A stretch of DNA of 64,000 nucleotides, taken from the NCBI GenBank assembly GCA_937873515.1, contig CALMYB010000010.1, positions 124,001 through 188,000 of the forward strand, given 5' to 3'. A program made the position numbers and the translations under genes. The notes under the pieces are model-generated. The model saw only the letters and a program-made list of their open reading frames with translations. It was not told the DNA's origin and searched no databases. Below, in pieces: positions 7,416 to 16,624 of the stretch. The stretch comes from an uncultured Acidobacteriota bacterium. GTDB lineage: Bacteria > Acidobacteriota > Blastocatellia > Pyrinomonadales > Pyrinomonadaceae. Every line of letters begins with the position of its first letter. Position 1 is the first letter of the stretch.

Positions 7416-8378
7416 CTAAACGATACTCGTTTCAACTCCATCGAAATCTCGGCATGTCGTCACATCAGTATCCTCCCAAAAGTTCAATGGAACGGGGATC
7501 TTTCCGCGTCCGGTCACGTCGACAATATAGGTCGGACACGCAATGCCACTCAGGTGAGAGCGGAGCTGTGAAGCGATCAATATTTCTTTATCAAGGTCGC
7601 AAACGTAACTCTCGAGGCCTTTCACTTGGTCGCATCGGTAAAGGTAATAAGGTTGAACCCCGATAAAGTATAATTGTTCGAAGAGCTGGCGAAGCGTCTC
7701 GAAGTCGTCGTTGATCCCGCGAAGGAAAACTGTCTGGCTGAGCAACAGCATTCCTCGTCGACGCAAGTCCGCTATGACGGTGCGCGTTTCATCGCCAAGC
7801 TCAGCCGGATGGCTAAAGTTGATCAAAACGAATATCGGGCGCGTTTCGGCTAACTTTTCTAGTCGCTCGAGTAGTTCCTGAATTGGTTTTGTGGAGAAGG
7901 AACGCGGGTTGTGACAAGGAAGCCTCGTCCCTACACGAAAGATCTTTATCGTCGTGACTTCAGATAATACATCCAGAATGCTGGAACTGATCTTAGGCGT
8001 GTAGAACGGATCGCCACCCGAGAGGATGACGTCATTGATCTCAGGCCGTCGCTCAATGTAATCCCGAATCGATTTGATATCTGCAGATGCCAGGTCACCC
8101 TCAGCTAATCCGATCTCACGACTCCGGGTACAGAACTGACAATGGGCCGCGCATCGGAAAGACACCTTGATCAATGCTCGGTTAGCAAACTTGTGCACCA
8201 AGCCCTTGATCGGTGAGTAGCTTCCTTCGTGTAATGGATCTATTTCAGGATGGTCGTAGACAGTCGCAACTTCGGTCGGCAAGATATACTGCCGGTGTAT
8301 TTCGGGTACACCGAACTGCTTCTTCAGATGTGGAGTGACCTTTTCTTGCATGGGTAACGATAAAGCATGATACCTCAA
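7416..8378 (-). CDS. KamA-family radical SAM amino acid aminomutase
   Basis: 320 residues. FRCAAHCQFCTR gives the CxxxCxxC cluster (Cys76, Cys80, Cys83). ILSGGDPF is the GGD SAM-binding stretch of the lysine 2,3-aminomutase family, and VTGRGKIPVPL near the C terminus supplies the PLP lysine (Lys293). The family moves an alpha-amino group to the beta carbon of lysine, glutamate or arginine, or modifies EF-P (EpmB). As the first gene of a guanidino-metabolite operon it may make a beta-amino acid (compare BlsG, arginine 2,3-aminomutase of blasticidin S). Substrate cannot be assigned by eye. The next gene starts 21 bp downstream. Confidence 0.82.
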   Translation of the reverse strand: MRYHALSLPMQEKVTPHLKKQFGVPEIHRQYILPTEVATVYDHPEIDPLHEGSYSPIKGLVHKFANRALIKVSFRCAAHCQFCTRSREIGLAEGDLASADIKSIRDYIERRPEINDVILSGGDPFYTPKISSSILDVLSEVTTIKIFRVGTRLPCHNPRSFSTKPIQELLERLEKLAETRPIFVLINFSHPAELGDETRTVIADLRRRGMLLLSQTVFLRGINDDFETLRQLFEQLYFIGVQPYYLYRCDQVKGLESYVCDLDKEILIASQLRSHLSGIACPTYIVDVTGRGKIPVPLNFWEDTDVTTCRDFDGVETSIV

Positions 8379-8834
8379 ATTGAAGTACCGAATCTTTGTT
8401 ACGAAGGCTGCGATCTGATCGGACGTAGTTCAGTTCTCGTTTTCTGGCAAGCCTTAAGTCAAAATACTCCCGAACATTGGTTTTCGAGCAGTGCCCGAAA
8501 CGCCACCTTGGACGACTGTTGCTATCCATTGGTTTTGGTCCTGAAGTACCTGCAACCCGTCAAGCATATTCCACTCTTTTCCACCTAAGTCGAGGATGAT
8601 ATATTCACTCAAACTGGCTGTCAGAATGCGGAGGACTAGGGCCTTGCCTTATAATAGTATTATTTCTCGCTACCCCGCCACTGGAAGAACAGCGGAAAGG
8701 CTACTCTACTTCGTTTTTGGCCCTTCCTATCTCATCGGGCGTTGAGAATAAGGAGCCGAAACAAAGTTGGGGATACGATACTTTTAATTCTCAATGCGAG
8801 GTGGCAAGCCGTTTTGCCGGCAAGTAGTCTCACT
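8379..8834. other. Intergenic region between divergent operons
   Basis: About 450 bp separate the biosynthetic operon (minus) from the TerB/BrxD/helicase operon (plus). Promoters for both must lie here. Short open frames on either strand have no recognisable product. A TTG at 8742 would extend the next gene upstream but has no ribosome-binding site. Confidence 0.5.
8650..8655 (+). promoter_or_regulatory. Candidate -10 box for the TerB/BrxD/helicase operon
   Basis: A perfect TATAAT lies about 180 bp upstream of the chosen ATG at 8835. The matching -35 position (8627-8632, tgcgga) is poor, so this is a weak call. The AT-rich patch could also serve the opposite strand. Confidence 0.3.
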
Positions 8835-10829
8835 ATGAAGGACTCGAAAAGCTGTGACAACTGTAATAGGTATTACTCAAATGAGACGGCCTTTTGTCCT
8901 TACTGCGGGAAAAGTCTGATTAGCAGGCTCATCTGCACCAGGTGTAACTTTGCTAATAAATCGAACGCTAATTTTTGTGGACAATGTGGCACCTCACTTA
9001 ATAAATCCACATTTCCTTCCATACCTGAAAACGACCTTCTCGAACTCCCTGAGAGAAGACGAGTGAATCCCACGATCGAACCGGTCATTGATGTCACCAA
9101 CCTCTCCTACTCAATTCCTCAATCGGAAGAGAAAGTTATTTTAAATAAATGTTCCTCAGAAGTTCCGTATTGGGAACACGAATATGTCTATGGTGTCTCC
9201 GAACTCGACTACGCTTCCAAGAATCAAAAGGCCTTTTACCAATACTTTAAGAATGCATTTTTGAACAACGTTTTGATTGATATTGAGGGGAATTCCAATT
9301 ACGCCTTCATTCTGCTCTTCGATCTTCAAAATCAGTACAAGACGCATCGGAACATCCTGAGACTGGAAGAAGCCTTTTCAAAACTTGCCACAATTTGTCC
9401 CGCAACAAGCACATATAGTCGAGAAATGTTGCGCGAAACAATGACCTCCGCCGGTGATTTAGAAGGTCTTAGGCGTTTGAGTGAACGGCAACAGGAGGAG
9501 GAGTACTGGCGATTCGGGAGCAAATATAAGAGAAGGCTCGCGTTGGACTTTGAGCAGGTTGAGCTACTAAATAAGCTTCCTTATCCTCGAAGTAATTTTG
9601 TCGACATCGAGTACTGTTGTGTTGAGGTAATCAAACTGTATCTCGCGACAATCGAGAAACTGAAACTTGAGTACCTAGCAAATCACACAACATTGGACAA
9701 AGAGTCTGAAAGGATCGCGGATTTGGTCGCGAGGAAACATTTCCGGTATCGCTTCAACAGTTACAATTATCAGTGGGCAGTTCAGTCAGTTACCGAAAAT
9801 ATTTACTCGATCATTTTTAAGCATTGTGAAAATGCGGTTCGGGAGAACTACGGGCATAAACGGAAGCTCAATACCAATGTTTATGATTCTCCGCAAGCAA
9901 AAGCAGAAATCGATAAATCAGTCGTATCGAAGATTAAGGGGATAATTCAGGCTGGAGTAAACACGATCAGTCCGCCGGATGAAAGTACGGAGATCGAACT
10001 CAACGGACAAAATACGACGCGCTGGAAAGTTAGATTCAGTGAATTGACTGCCGAGCAGCCAATACACGCAGAACGATTTGTTGCTGATCTAATTGAACTT
10101 GGAAGACTAAACCAACGAAATCCGTCAGTCGAGAATATATTCTTTGAGGGCTCAAAGTATATTTCAAAAATTGACAAAGTATCCGCTCTGTCCTTGTACC
10201 TTCATTATCTTTATCACGACCTCCGTTCAATAAAAGTTGACAACAAAAGACTTACTAAAACAATTCAAAAAAATCTTTTTAGGACAAACGAGCAATTGCA
10301 CCAATTCGAGCAAATTGTAAGCGACTTCATCAATAACCGGGACTTGGAAAAGGCTCTCTCTGAAATACCGCAGATTTATCTCACAAAACGAAAGGAAATA
10401 AAGCTAGATGCCGGCGCGATACAAGACGCCCATAGTAAACACAGTAGTACGGTTGGACTGCTGAATGAGTATTTGCAGGATGAATTTGACGACGGTCAGA
10501 ACTCAATCATCTCGGAGGAAATAAGCAGTGAAGAGGTGCGGATAGAGATCGCTCAAAAAAGCTCAACAACTCCGGTTGCTGAACTGGTCAGCGATGTGGT
10601 GTTGAATTCAAATCAAATAGAACTATTGCTTCTCTTTGCAAAAGGCAGCTTTAGCCTTCAGCAACATGATGCGGAAAGTTTTGCGAGGCTCCACGGCCTA
10701 TTTAAGAATCAGTTGATCGAAAGCGTCAACGATTCTTGTTATGAAATTCTTGATGATATTCTCATCGAGGAAGAAGACGAAAACTATATTGTAAACCCTG
10801 AATATTTCAAACGGATTATCAACGTATGA
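8835..10829 (+). CDS. Double zinc-ribbon protein with TerB-C-like C terminus
   Basis: 664 residues from the ATG at 8835. I chose this start because it falls just before the first zinc ribbon. Residues 7-50 contain two CxxC...CxxC ribbons (CDNC/CPYC and CTRC/CGQC). The middle is long and charged, with no motif I can name. The end (LNSNQIELLLLFAKGSFSLQ to YFKRIINV) has the look of the TerB-C domain found in stress and phage-defence gene clusters. Its stop overlaps the ATPase start by 4 bp. TerB-N/TerB-C proteins with a DUF2791 ATPase and a helicase form a recurring three-gene set, so a structural or sensor role in a defence complex is inferred. Confidence 0.65.
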   Translation: MKDSKSCDNCNRYYSNETAFCPYCGKSLISRLICTRCNFANKSNANFCGQCGTSLNKSTFPSIPENDLLELPERRRVNPTIEPVIDVTNLSYSIPQSEEKVILNKCSSEVPYWEHEYVYGVSELDYASKNQKAFYQYFKNAFLNNVLIDIEGNSNYAFILLFDLQNQYKTHRNILRLEEAFSKLATICPATSTYSREMLRETMTSAGDLEGLRRLSERQQEEEYWRFGSKYKRRLALDFEQVELLNKLPYPRSNFVDIEYCCVEVIKLYLATIEKLKLEYLANHTTLDKESERIADLVARKHFRYRFNSYNYQWAVQSVTENIYSIIFKHCENAVRENYGHKRKLNTNVYDSPQAKAEIDKSVVSKIKGIIQAGVNTISPPDESTEIELNGQNTTRWKVRFSELTAEQPIHAERFVADLIELGRLNQRNPSVENIFFEGSKYISKIDKVSALSLYLHYLYHDLRSIKVDNKRLTKTIQKNLFRTNEQLHQFEQIVSDFINNRDLEKALSEIPQIYLTKRKEIKLDAGAIQDAHSKHSSTVGLLNEYLQDEFDDGQNSIISEEISSEEVRIEIAQKSSTTPVAELVSDVVLNSNQIELLLLFAKGSFSLQQHDAESFARLHGLFKNQLIESVNDSCYEILDDILIEEEDENYIVNPEYFKRIINV

Positions 10830-12139
10830 TCGAGAATATTAAACCGAAAGAAGCGACTTCTATCATCAATTCGTTAATTGGTGGCGTTGTTCCCAAGACC
10901 GGTGTTCAGCATATTACCGTAGGGCGCTCCGAGGAGATTGCGGCGGCTGTGAAAGCGTTGGAAGAGGCTCGGGATGGCCAGAGTTTGGTCAAGTTTTGGA
11001 TTGGCGACTACGGTTCGGGAAAATCATTCATGCTTCACGTTTTAAACGTAATTGCGATGAAGCAGAAATTTGTTGTGTCGAGTGCTGACTTTACGCCGGA
11101 GAATCGTCTCTATTCCAATGACGGCCGGGCTCTGGCCCTATACTCGGCGATAATGAATAACATATCGATTCAGACGAAACCCGAGGGTGGTGCGTTGCCG
11201 ACCTTAATGGAGAAATGGATTGAGCAAGTCGTAGTTAAAACAGCCGAAGAAAACAGTATTTCGTTAGCGGTTATACGAGAAGAACGATATATCGGTCTAA
11301 TTCAAACAAATATCATGAAAACCATAAACGAACTGACCGATGTCGGCGGGTTCGATTTTGGAATGGTGGTAATGAAATATTATGAGGGATTTATAAATGG
11401 TGACGATAGCCTAAGGCGAAATTCTCTGAAATGGTTGAAAGGCGAGTACCATACAAAAACCGAAGCTCGACAAGATCTAGGTGTTCGGGAAGTCATAAAT
11501 GACACTAATTTTTATGACATGCTCAAAAATTTCTGCAAACTTTTTGTGAATATGGGCTATAGCGGATTTATGATCAACCTCGATGAGGTTATTAACCTCT
11601 ATAAGATTTCCACAGCAGCGATGAGGGAGAAAAATTATGAAAAGATTTTGTCTATCTACAACGATTGTTTTCAGGGAAAAGTAAACAATTTGTTCTTCAA
11701 CTTTGCTGGAACAAGGGAGACGCTCGAAAACCCGCGTCGAGGACTATTTAGCTACGATGCATTAAGAACGAGACTGGAAACCAATAAATTTGAAACCGCC
11801 GAGGTAAGAGATTTTGCGCAGCCTGTAATACGCTTGTTCCCATTGGACCACAATGAGATTTTTGTCCTCCTCAAAAATCTAAAAGCAATATTCGATTTCA
11901 ACTACCAAATAACAATTGACGTCAGTGATGAAGACATTCGCTACTTCATGGAAGAAATCTTCAATAAACCAGGCGCCGCCGAGTTCCTTACTCCGCGCGA
12001 GGTTATTCGGGATTTCTTAAACATATTGAGCATCCTCAGGCAAAATCCCAATGTTGACAAGAAGAAACTGTTTCGTGATATCGAAATTTCGGACGAAAGG
12101 CCGGATGAGAATCCTCTGGATCGCATTGAAGAACTTTAA
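10826..12139 (+). CDS. BrxD-like ATP-binding protein (DUF2791)
   Basis: 437 residues. The segment FWIGDYGSGKSFMLHVL is the P-loop, and GFMINLDEVINLYK is the Walker B (DE). The opening IINSLIGGVVPKTGVQHITVGR and the SADFTPENRLYSNDGRALALY block match BREX ATP-binding protein BrxD. It overlaps the upstream gene by 4 bp and the helicase by 1 bp (TAATG). In BREX type 2, BrxD accompanies the helicase BrxHI. Here no PglX, PglZ or BrxC is present, so this is a BREX-related module, not a full BREX. Confidence 0.8.
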   Translation: MIENIKPKEATSIINSLIGGVVPKTGVQHITVGRSEEIAAAVKALEEARDGQSLVKFWIGDYGSGKSFMLHVLNVIAMKQKFVVSSADFTPENRLYSNDGRALALYSAIMNNISIQTKPEGGALPTLMEKWIEQVVVKTAEENSISLAVIREERYIGLIQTNIMKTINELTDVGGFDFGMVVMKYYEGFINGDDSLRRNSLKWLKGEYHTKTEARQDLGVREVINDTNFYDMLKNFCKLFVNMGYSGFMINLDEVINLYKISTAAMREKNYEKILSIYNDCFQGKVNNLFFNFAGTRETLENPRRGLFSYDALRTRLETNKFETAEVRDFAQPVIRLFPLDHNEIFVLLKNLKAIFDFNYQITIDVSDEDIRYFMEEIFNKPGAAEFLTPREVIRDFLNILSILRQNPNVDKKKLFRDIEISDERPDENPLDRIEEL

Positions 12140-14265
12140 TGTCATTTGAATTGCTCTCAGAACCGATCCGTAGGTACATTCGCGATCAGCGGTGGGAGGA
12201 ACTTCGTCCTATTCAGCACGCCGCAATATCCAAAATCCTATCAACGAACGACAATTATATATTGGCATCGAGAACGGCGTCGGGCAAAACTGAAGCAGCC
12301 TTTCTCCCAATTCTTTCCCAAACGGATTTTGATCATGCTGGAGTCCAGGTCCTTTATATTTCGCCATTGAAGGCTCTAATAAACGATCAGTTTGTTCGGG
12401 TTGAAGAATTGTGCAAATACCTCGATGTACCAGTTACAAAGTGGCATGGAGAAGCAAACCAGTCGGCCAAGACAAGATTGATCAAGCGGCCTCAAGGAAT
12501 CGTGCTAATCACCCCGGAGTCTCTGGAGGCCATGCTCGTTAATAAGCCATTCAACGTGAAGCACCTCTTTGGAAATCTAAAATTTGTTGTTATCGACGAG
12601 ATACATTCATTTATCGGAACTGATAGAGGTACGCAATTAAAATCGATAATTTCACGGCTTCGGAATCCCCCCTCGCCCCCCTTTCGGATAATTGGCTTGT
12701 CCGCGACTATTGGTGATTATGTTGAGGCAAAGAGATTCACCGGTAACGAGACGGGAACGAAAGTATTGCTGGATCGGAGTGCGAAGGAGGTCGAAGCTCA
12801 ATTCCGATATTTTGAGGGGTCGGATAGTGAACTTCCTCTGGATCTAGTGAAAGATCTTTATCTTGAAACGGAAAATAATAAAGCATTAATTTTCCCAAAC
12901 AGCCGTGGTCGAGTTGAAGAGGTCTCGGTAAAACTGAAAAAGATTTCCGACCGTGTTCAAGGCCATTCAAACTACTTTTCTCATCACTCCTCCGTCGATA
13001 AGGACGTTCGCGAGTATGTCGAATTTTTCGCGAAGAATAATCGAGGACAGAATTTCGCGATTGCGTGTACATCTACTCTTGAACTGGGCATTGATATCGG
13101 TACGGTAGATGAAGTCGTCCAAATCGACGCTACAAATAGTATTTCTTCTTTGATTCAAAGGCTTGGAAGGAGTGGAAGACGCAATAGTGAAAAAAGCAGA
13201 TTGATCTTATACGCAACAAAACCATGGAGTTTTTTACAATCTTTGGCTTGTTGGGCGTTGTACCAGGATGGATTCATTGAACCTCCGGAAACCAATTCGC
13301 GTCGATTGGACATTCTCGTTCACCAGGCGCTTTCTATCACAAAGGGATCTTCAGGTATCGAAATAGAATTACTTGTTGATCAGTTAAAGCAAAATTGCGC
13401 ATTCGAAGACCTTTCTATTTCCGATATTGAAGAAATTATTGATCACCTAACTGAATGTGATCTCTTCGAGAAATTACGCAAGGAAATAATCATAGGCATT
13501 GAAGGGGAAAAGGTTGTTAACAGTCGTAATTTTTACAGCGTTTTTACAAATGAGGATACTTTCAAAATTCTTAGCTCTGGAAGTCCCATAGGAGATATCC
13601 CATTTTCCCCGCAAATAGTTGAAGGCGAGAATCTACTGTTAGCCGCCCGAATATGGAAAATCATCCATGTAGATTTCGATGCCAAAAGGATCCATGTTAT
13701 CAAAGCGTTAGACGGGAAAAAGCCATCATTTTCAGGTACTGCTGCTAGTGTTCATGGTAGCGTCAGACAAAAAATGTTGGAACTACTTTACTCGAAGGAA
13801 GTCTTTAATGTTCTTAACAAAGCAAGCGTCATGGAATTAGGAAAGTTACGAAAAGAATTTGCACCGTTTAACATCCAAGACTTTCAAACTGAAAGACCGA
13901 TGCGGATAAAGGATGGCTCTGTCGAACTATTCACGTTCGCGGGCACCAAGATAAATAATACGATTTATCTTTTACTGGATTTGGCGGGATTCGAATGTAA
14001 GCTCAATACTCCATCGAGCTCGTTTGAGATTGAAACATCTGCGACCCAGCTGCGGGCAAAATGGCCTGCTTTGCAATCAGCCTTGCAGCACATAGATGAA
14101 CACCTTTCTGATCTAATTGACAAACGTCCTCAAATACTAAGTTTCTCAAAGTGGGGATCACTACTACCGAGAAAATTTCAAGTAGAACTGCTAAAGCGAA
14201 AATACTATGACTTTAATGCAGCCATCAAATTTATCGATTCATGCAAGTTTGTAGAGAACTGTTAA
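12139..14265 (+). CDS. Lhr-like DEAD/DEAH-box helicase (BrxHI-like)
   Basis: 708 residues, superfamily 2. Motif I is ASRTASGKTEAAF, motif II is VVIDEIHSF (DEIH), motif III is LSATIG, and motif VI is QRLGRSGRR. The QxxRRPIQ-type element reads LRPIQHAAI. Two RecA domains (about 1-380) are followed by a winged-helix/Lhr-type C-terminal region without other motifs. The start codon overlaps the BrxD-like stop, so the two are co-translated. Likely remodels DNA or RNA in the TerB/BrxD defence module. It ends convergent to the DUF2779 gene 14 bp away. Confidence 0.85.
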   Translation: MSFELLSEPIRRYIRDQRWEELRPIQHAAISKILSTNDNYILASRTASGKTEAAFLPILSQTDFDHAGVQVLYISPLKALINDQFVRVEELCKYLDVPVTKWHGEANQSAKTRLIKRPQGIVLITPESLEAMLVNKPFNVKHLFGNLKFVVIDEIHSFIGTDRGTQLKSIISRLRNPPSPPFRIIGLSATIGDYVEAKRFTGNETGTKVLLDRSAKEVEAQFRYFEGSDSELPLDLVKDLYLETENNKALIFPNSRGRVEEVSVKLKKISDRVQGHSNYFSHHSSVDKDVREYVEFFAKNNRGQNFAIACTSTLELGIDIGTVDEVVQIDATNSISSLIQRLGRSGRRNSEKSRLILYATKPWSFLQSLACWALYQDGFIEPPETNSRRLDILVHQALSITKGSSGIEIELLVDQLKQNCAFEDLSISDIEEIIDHLTECDLFEKLRKEIIIGIEGEKVVNSRNFYSVFTNEDTFKILSSGSPIGDIPFSPQIVEGENLLLAARIWKIIHVDFDAKRIHVIKALDGKKPSFSGTAASVHGSVRQKMLELLYSKEVFNVLNKASVMELGKLRKEFAPFNIQDFQTERPMRIKDGSVELFTFAGTKINNTIYLLLDLAGFECKLNTPSSSFEIETSATQLRAKWPALQSALQHIDEHLSDLIDKRPQILSFSKWGSLLPRKFQVELLKRKYYDFNAAIKFIDSCKFVENC

Positions 14266-14279
14266 CAACATTAAATTCC

Positions 14280-16253
14280 TCAACCCGAGTTAGTCGGTTT
14301 CAGCGTTATCTCCGCCATCCAGGCCTCGTAAATCATTACCATTGCGAGCGTATCGAGTTCACAGTATTTTAATAGGGCGGCTTTCATTTGGTTGCGAGCT
14401 TCCGAAGGCAAATCTTCGAATTGGAGCTTGCAATATGCCGTCATCGCGGCCCCGCCATCTTTTATCTTGTCCATCTCCATGATCGCAGCGTAATCATTTT
14501 CCGATTCATCGGCGAACATCACTGGTAAAAGTTTGTAAGGATCAATAACGCGGCCATCTTTTTCGACTACCCACGCCTGATCAGTGAAATTTCTACTCGG
14601 AATTCCACCCTCTGCTCCATAAACGGGTTGGCAGTACTTCGCCTTTAGATACTCGGAACTATTTAGCGTAGCTGGGAGCACAAACTTCAAGGAATTCGAG
14701 CCGTTAGTTGCCGGATCGTAATGATATCGCTTTACGAGTTCAAGAAGATCAACCATCGGACGAGAAGTCGTCCAGGCTTCATCCTTGTCTTTTCGTGGGT
14801 TAGTAATGGATTCGATAAATGCAATGAGTTCCGCGCGATCCGGAATGTCTATAGGATCCCGCAGCAGCTGTTCACGAATTGCGCAAAGATATGAATTTTC
14901 ATGGGCCGCGTATCGGAAAACCGTGCCATCGTCATCTGCAAGTTGTCGCATCAGTTCACGGACACAATCATAATTTGGAAATGTTCCTGGTTCGATCGAG
15001 ATGAATTCGCCAGCGTGTTCAACATCTCCATTTTCACCGACGATGTGATGGGAGAACTGGAAAAGAACTCCTTCATATGGTCGGCGCCCTTCCTTGAAGG
15101 GAATCGCTGGCATTGAGGTTTCAAAATCTATAAAGTGCAGCGGAAACGTCCAAGACTCTATCTCGCGCTCCAGATTCTGGCGGTCATAGAATGGCTCTGC
15201 GACGCGTCGCTGACCGAGATCAATTTGCATCCATTGTCGTTCGGTCCGCGCGATGCCCGGTTTACCGTCCGGTTTTGGTTTTATGTCATCCTCTGTTAGG
15301 TCAGAAAATTTTATTCTGCGATCCGACATAAATTTGTCTTTTGACCGCAAATCCCAAACGTCAAGAACTGTCGACTCTTCAAAATCGGCATCCGTCCAAC
15401 CGAGCGTGTAGCTCCAGCACTCACGAAAACCGCTTCGAAGTTTTCCGCCAGCTTCGTCGTTAGCAAGACGAAACTCACAATCTTTGCATACGCTCCGCGG
15501 CTCACTAATAATTTTTTCGTCGCGGCTGTAACTATCCGCCAGCATTGCGCAGTAGTCATCAAACCTGTAATCGTCAATCAGTTCAGCAAAATACTTCTCG
15601 CAAGTTTCGTCAACGTTTATTGCCCGAAGGATTTGGGGCGTCAGATCAGCTTTGGTAAGAGTATCGGCGATTTGGACTCGGCGCTTTCCTTCTTCCCGAA
15701 CAAGGCGAAATTTCTGATTCAGCCCGTCAGTCGGTGCTATCGACGTTTTGTCGACAAGCATCAGATGTGCTCTGACCGAAAAATCGGTTTGGGCAAGTGA
15801 TATAACGTGTTTTTGGAACGCAACATCCTCGATATACTTCCTCCAATCGCTACTGATCGTTCCCTTTTGGGTAAGCATGCCGCTCTCTTCAGTGAAGCCA
15901 CAGGATTTTGCCTTTACCTCAAATAAATCGAGCTGATTGCCGTCTTTGACAATTACATCGCACCGCACCATGAAGTTTTCGAATTTGAAAACGGCCTCAA
16001 ACAATGTGACATTGTCAGCTTTCAGATATTGTTCTGTCGCGGTTGCGGCTGCCTCGTCATTCGGCGTTTCGATCAGAATTCCGTCAGGAAAATAACATCG
16101 AGCAAGAGCCCCAACCTGAAATCCGCCTTCGGCCAGATTCTGCAGAAAAGAATCCTCGATCTTTGCATTGGCGTACTCAGCTTTGCCCGTATAGAAAAGC
16201 TTGGTTGGACACTCCGTCGCCAACTTGAATTTTGATTTGGTGAAGTATCGCAT
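14280..16253 (-). CDS. DUF2779 protein, Cas4-like plus RNase H-fold nuclease-like
   Basis: 657 residues. The N-terminal part starts MRYFTKSKF...ECPTKLFY and continues to RCDVIVKDGNQLDLFEVKAKS, which gives a D...ExK nuclease core like Cas4/PD-(D/E)XK proteins. A later CKDCEFR motif could close an Fe-S or zinc site with the early cysteine. The second half has LHFIDFETSMPAIPF, a DEDD-type exonuclease start seen in DUF2779 proteins. Predicted DNA or RNA exonuclease. It sits between two defence modules on the opposite strand from the helicase, so it may be a stand-alone defence gene or a partner of either neighbour. Confidence 0.7.
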   Translation of the reverse strand: MRYFTKSKFKLATECPTKLFYTGKAEYANAKIEDSFLQNLAEGGFQVGALARCYFPDGILIETPNDEAAATATEQYLKADNVTLFEAVFKFENFMVRCDVIVKDGNQLDLFEVKAKSCGFTEESGMLTQKGTISSDWRKYIEDVAFQKHVISLAQTDFSVRAHLMLVDKTSIAPTDGLNQKFRLVREEGKRRVQIADTLTKADLTPQILRAINVDETCEKYFAELIDDYRFDDYCAMLADSYSRDEKIISEPRSVCKDCEFRLANDEAGGKLRSGFRECWSYTLGWTDADFEESTVLDVWDLRSKDKFMSDRRIKFSDLTEDDIKPKPDGKPGIARTERQWMQIDLGQRRVAEPFYDRQNLEREIESWTFPLHFIDFETSMPAIPFKEGRRPYEGVLFQFSHHIVGENGDVEHAGEFISIEPGTFPNYDCVRELMRQLADDDGTVFRYAAHENSYLCAIREQLLRDPIDIPDRAELIAFIESITNPRKDKDEAWTTSRPMVDLLELVKRYHYDPATNGSNSLKFVLPATLNSSEYLKAKYCQPVYGAEGGIPSRNFTDQAWVVEKDGRVIDPYKLLPVMFADESENDYAAIMEMDKIKDGGAAMTAYCKLQFEDLPSEARNQMKAALLKYCELDTLAMVMIYEAWMAEITLKPTNSG

Positions 16254-16624
16254 TGGTACGAAACTGGCTTCTCCTTTCAGAAGAAACGGATCAGCGGAAA
16301 TTTCGGTGCTTGAAAATGTTAAATTCTCGCCAGCCTATAGAAAGATTTTAGAAGCATTAGCTGAAAATCTAAAGTTGTGTCCAAGCGCCTCCGAGTTACT
16401 CATTAGGTCGAATTTGCGATTGCTGGACGGGCTACGTTTCTATGATTGGCATTGCAACAGAAATAGCGGATTTCTCCTACACTTCTGGACTGCTCTTCGC
16501 GTCTGAAAGTCTATCCGCAGAGAAACTCTGGAGACGGAAGAAGCAAATGTCTACCGTCCAAACCGAACAAATCGGGACCGCAATAAGGAAATGGCAGTGG
16601 TCAACCTTCTTGGCCGATGCGACC
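16254..16624. other. Gene-free stretch
   Basis: 370 bp between the end of cap4 and the start of the DUF2779 gene, both on the minus strand. The plus-strand open frames here have no recognisable product. It should hold the DUF2779 promoter and the CBASS terminator, but I cannot point to a clear site. Confidence 0.45.

Noticed and set aside
10826..14265. Complete BREX system
   Set aside because: Only BrxD-like and helicase genes are present. pglX, pglZ and brxC are absent from the window, so calling it BREX would overstate it.
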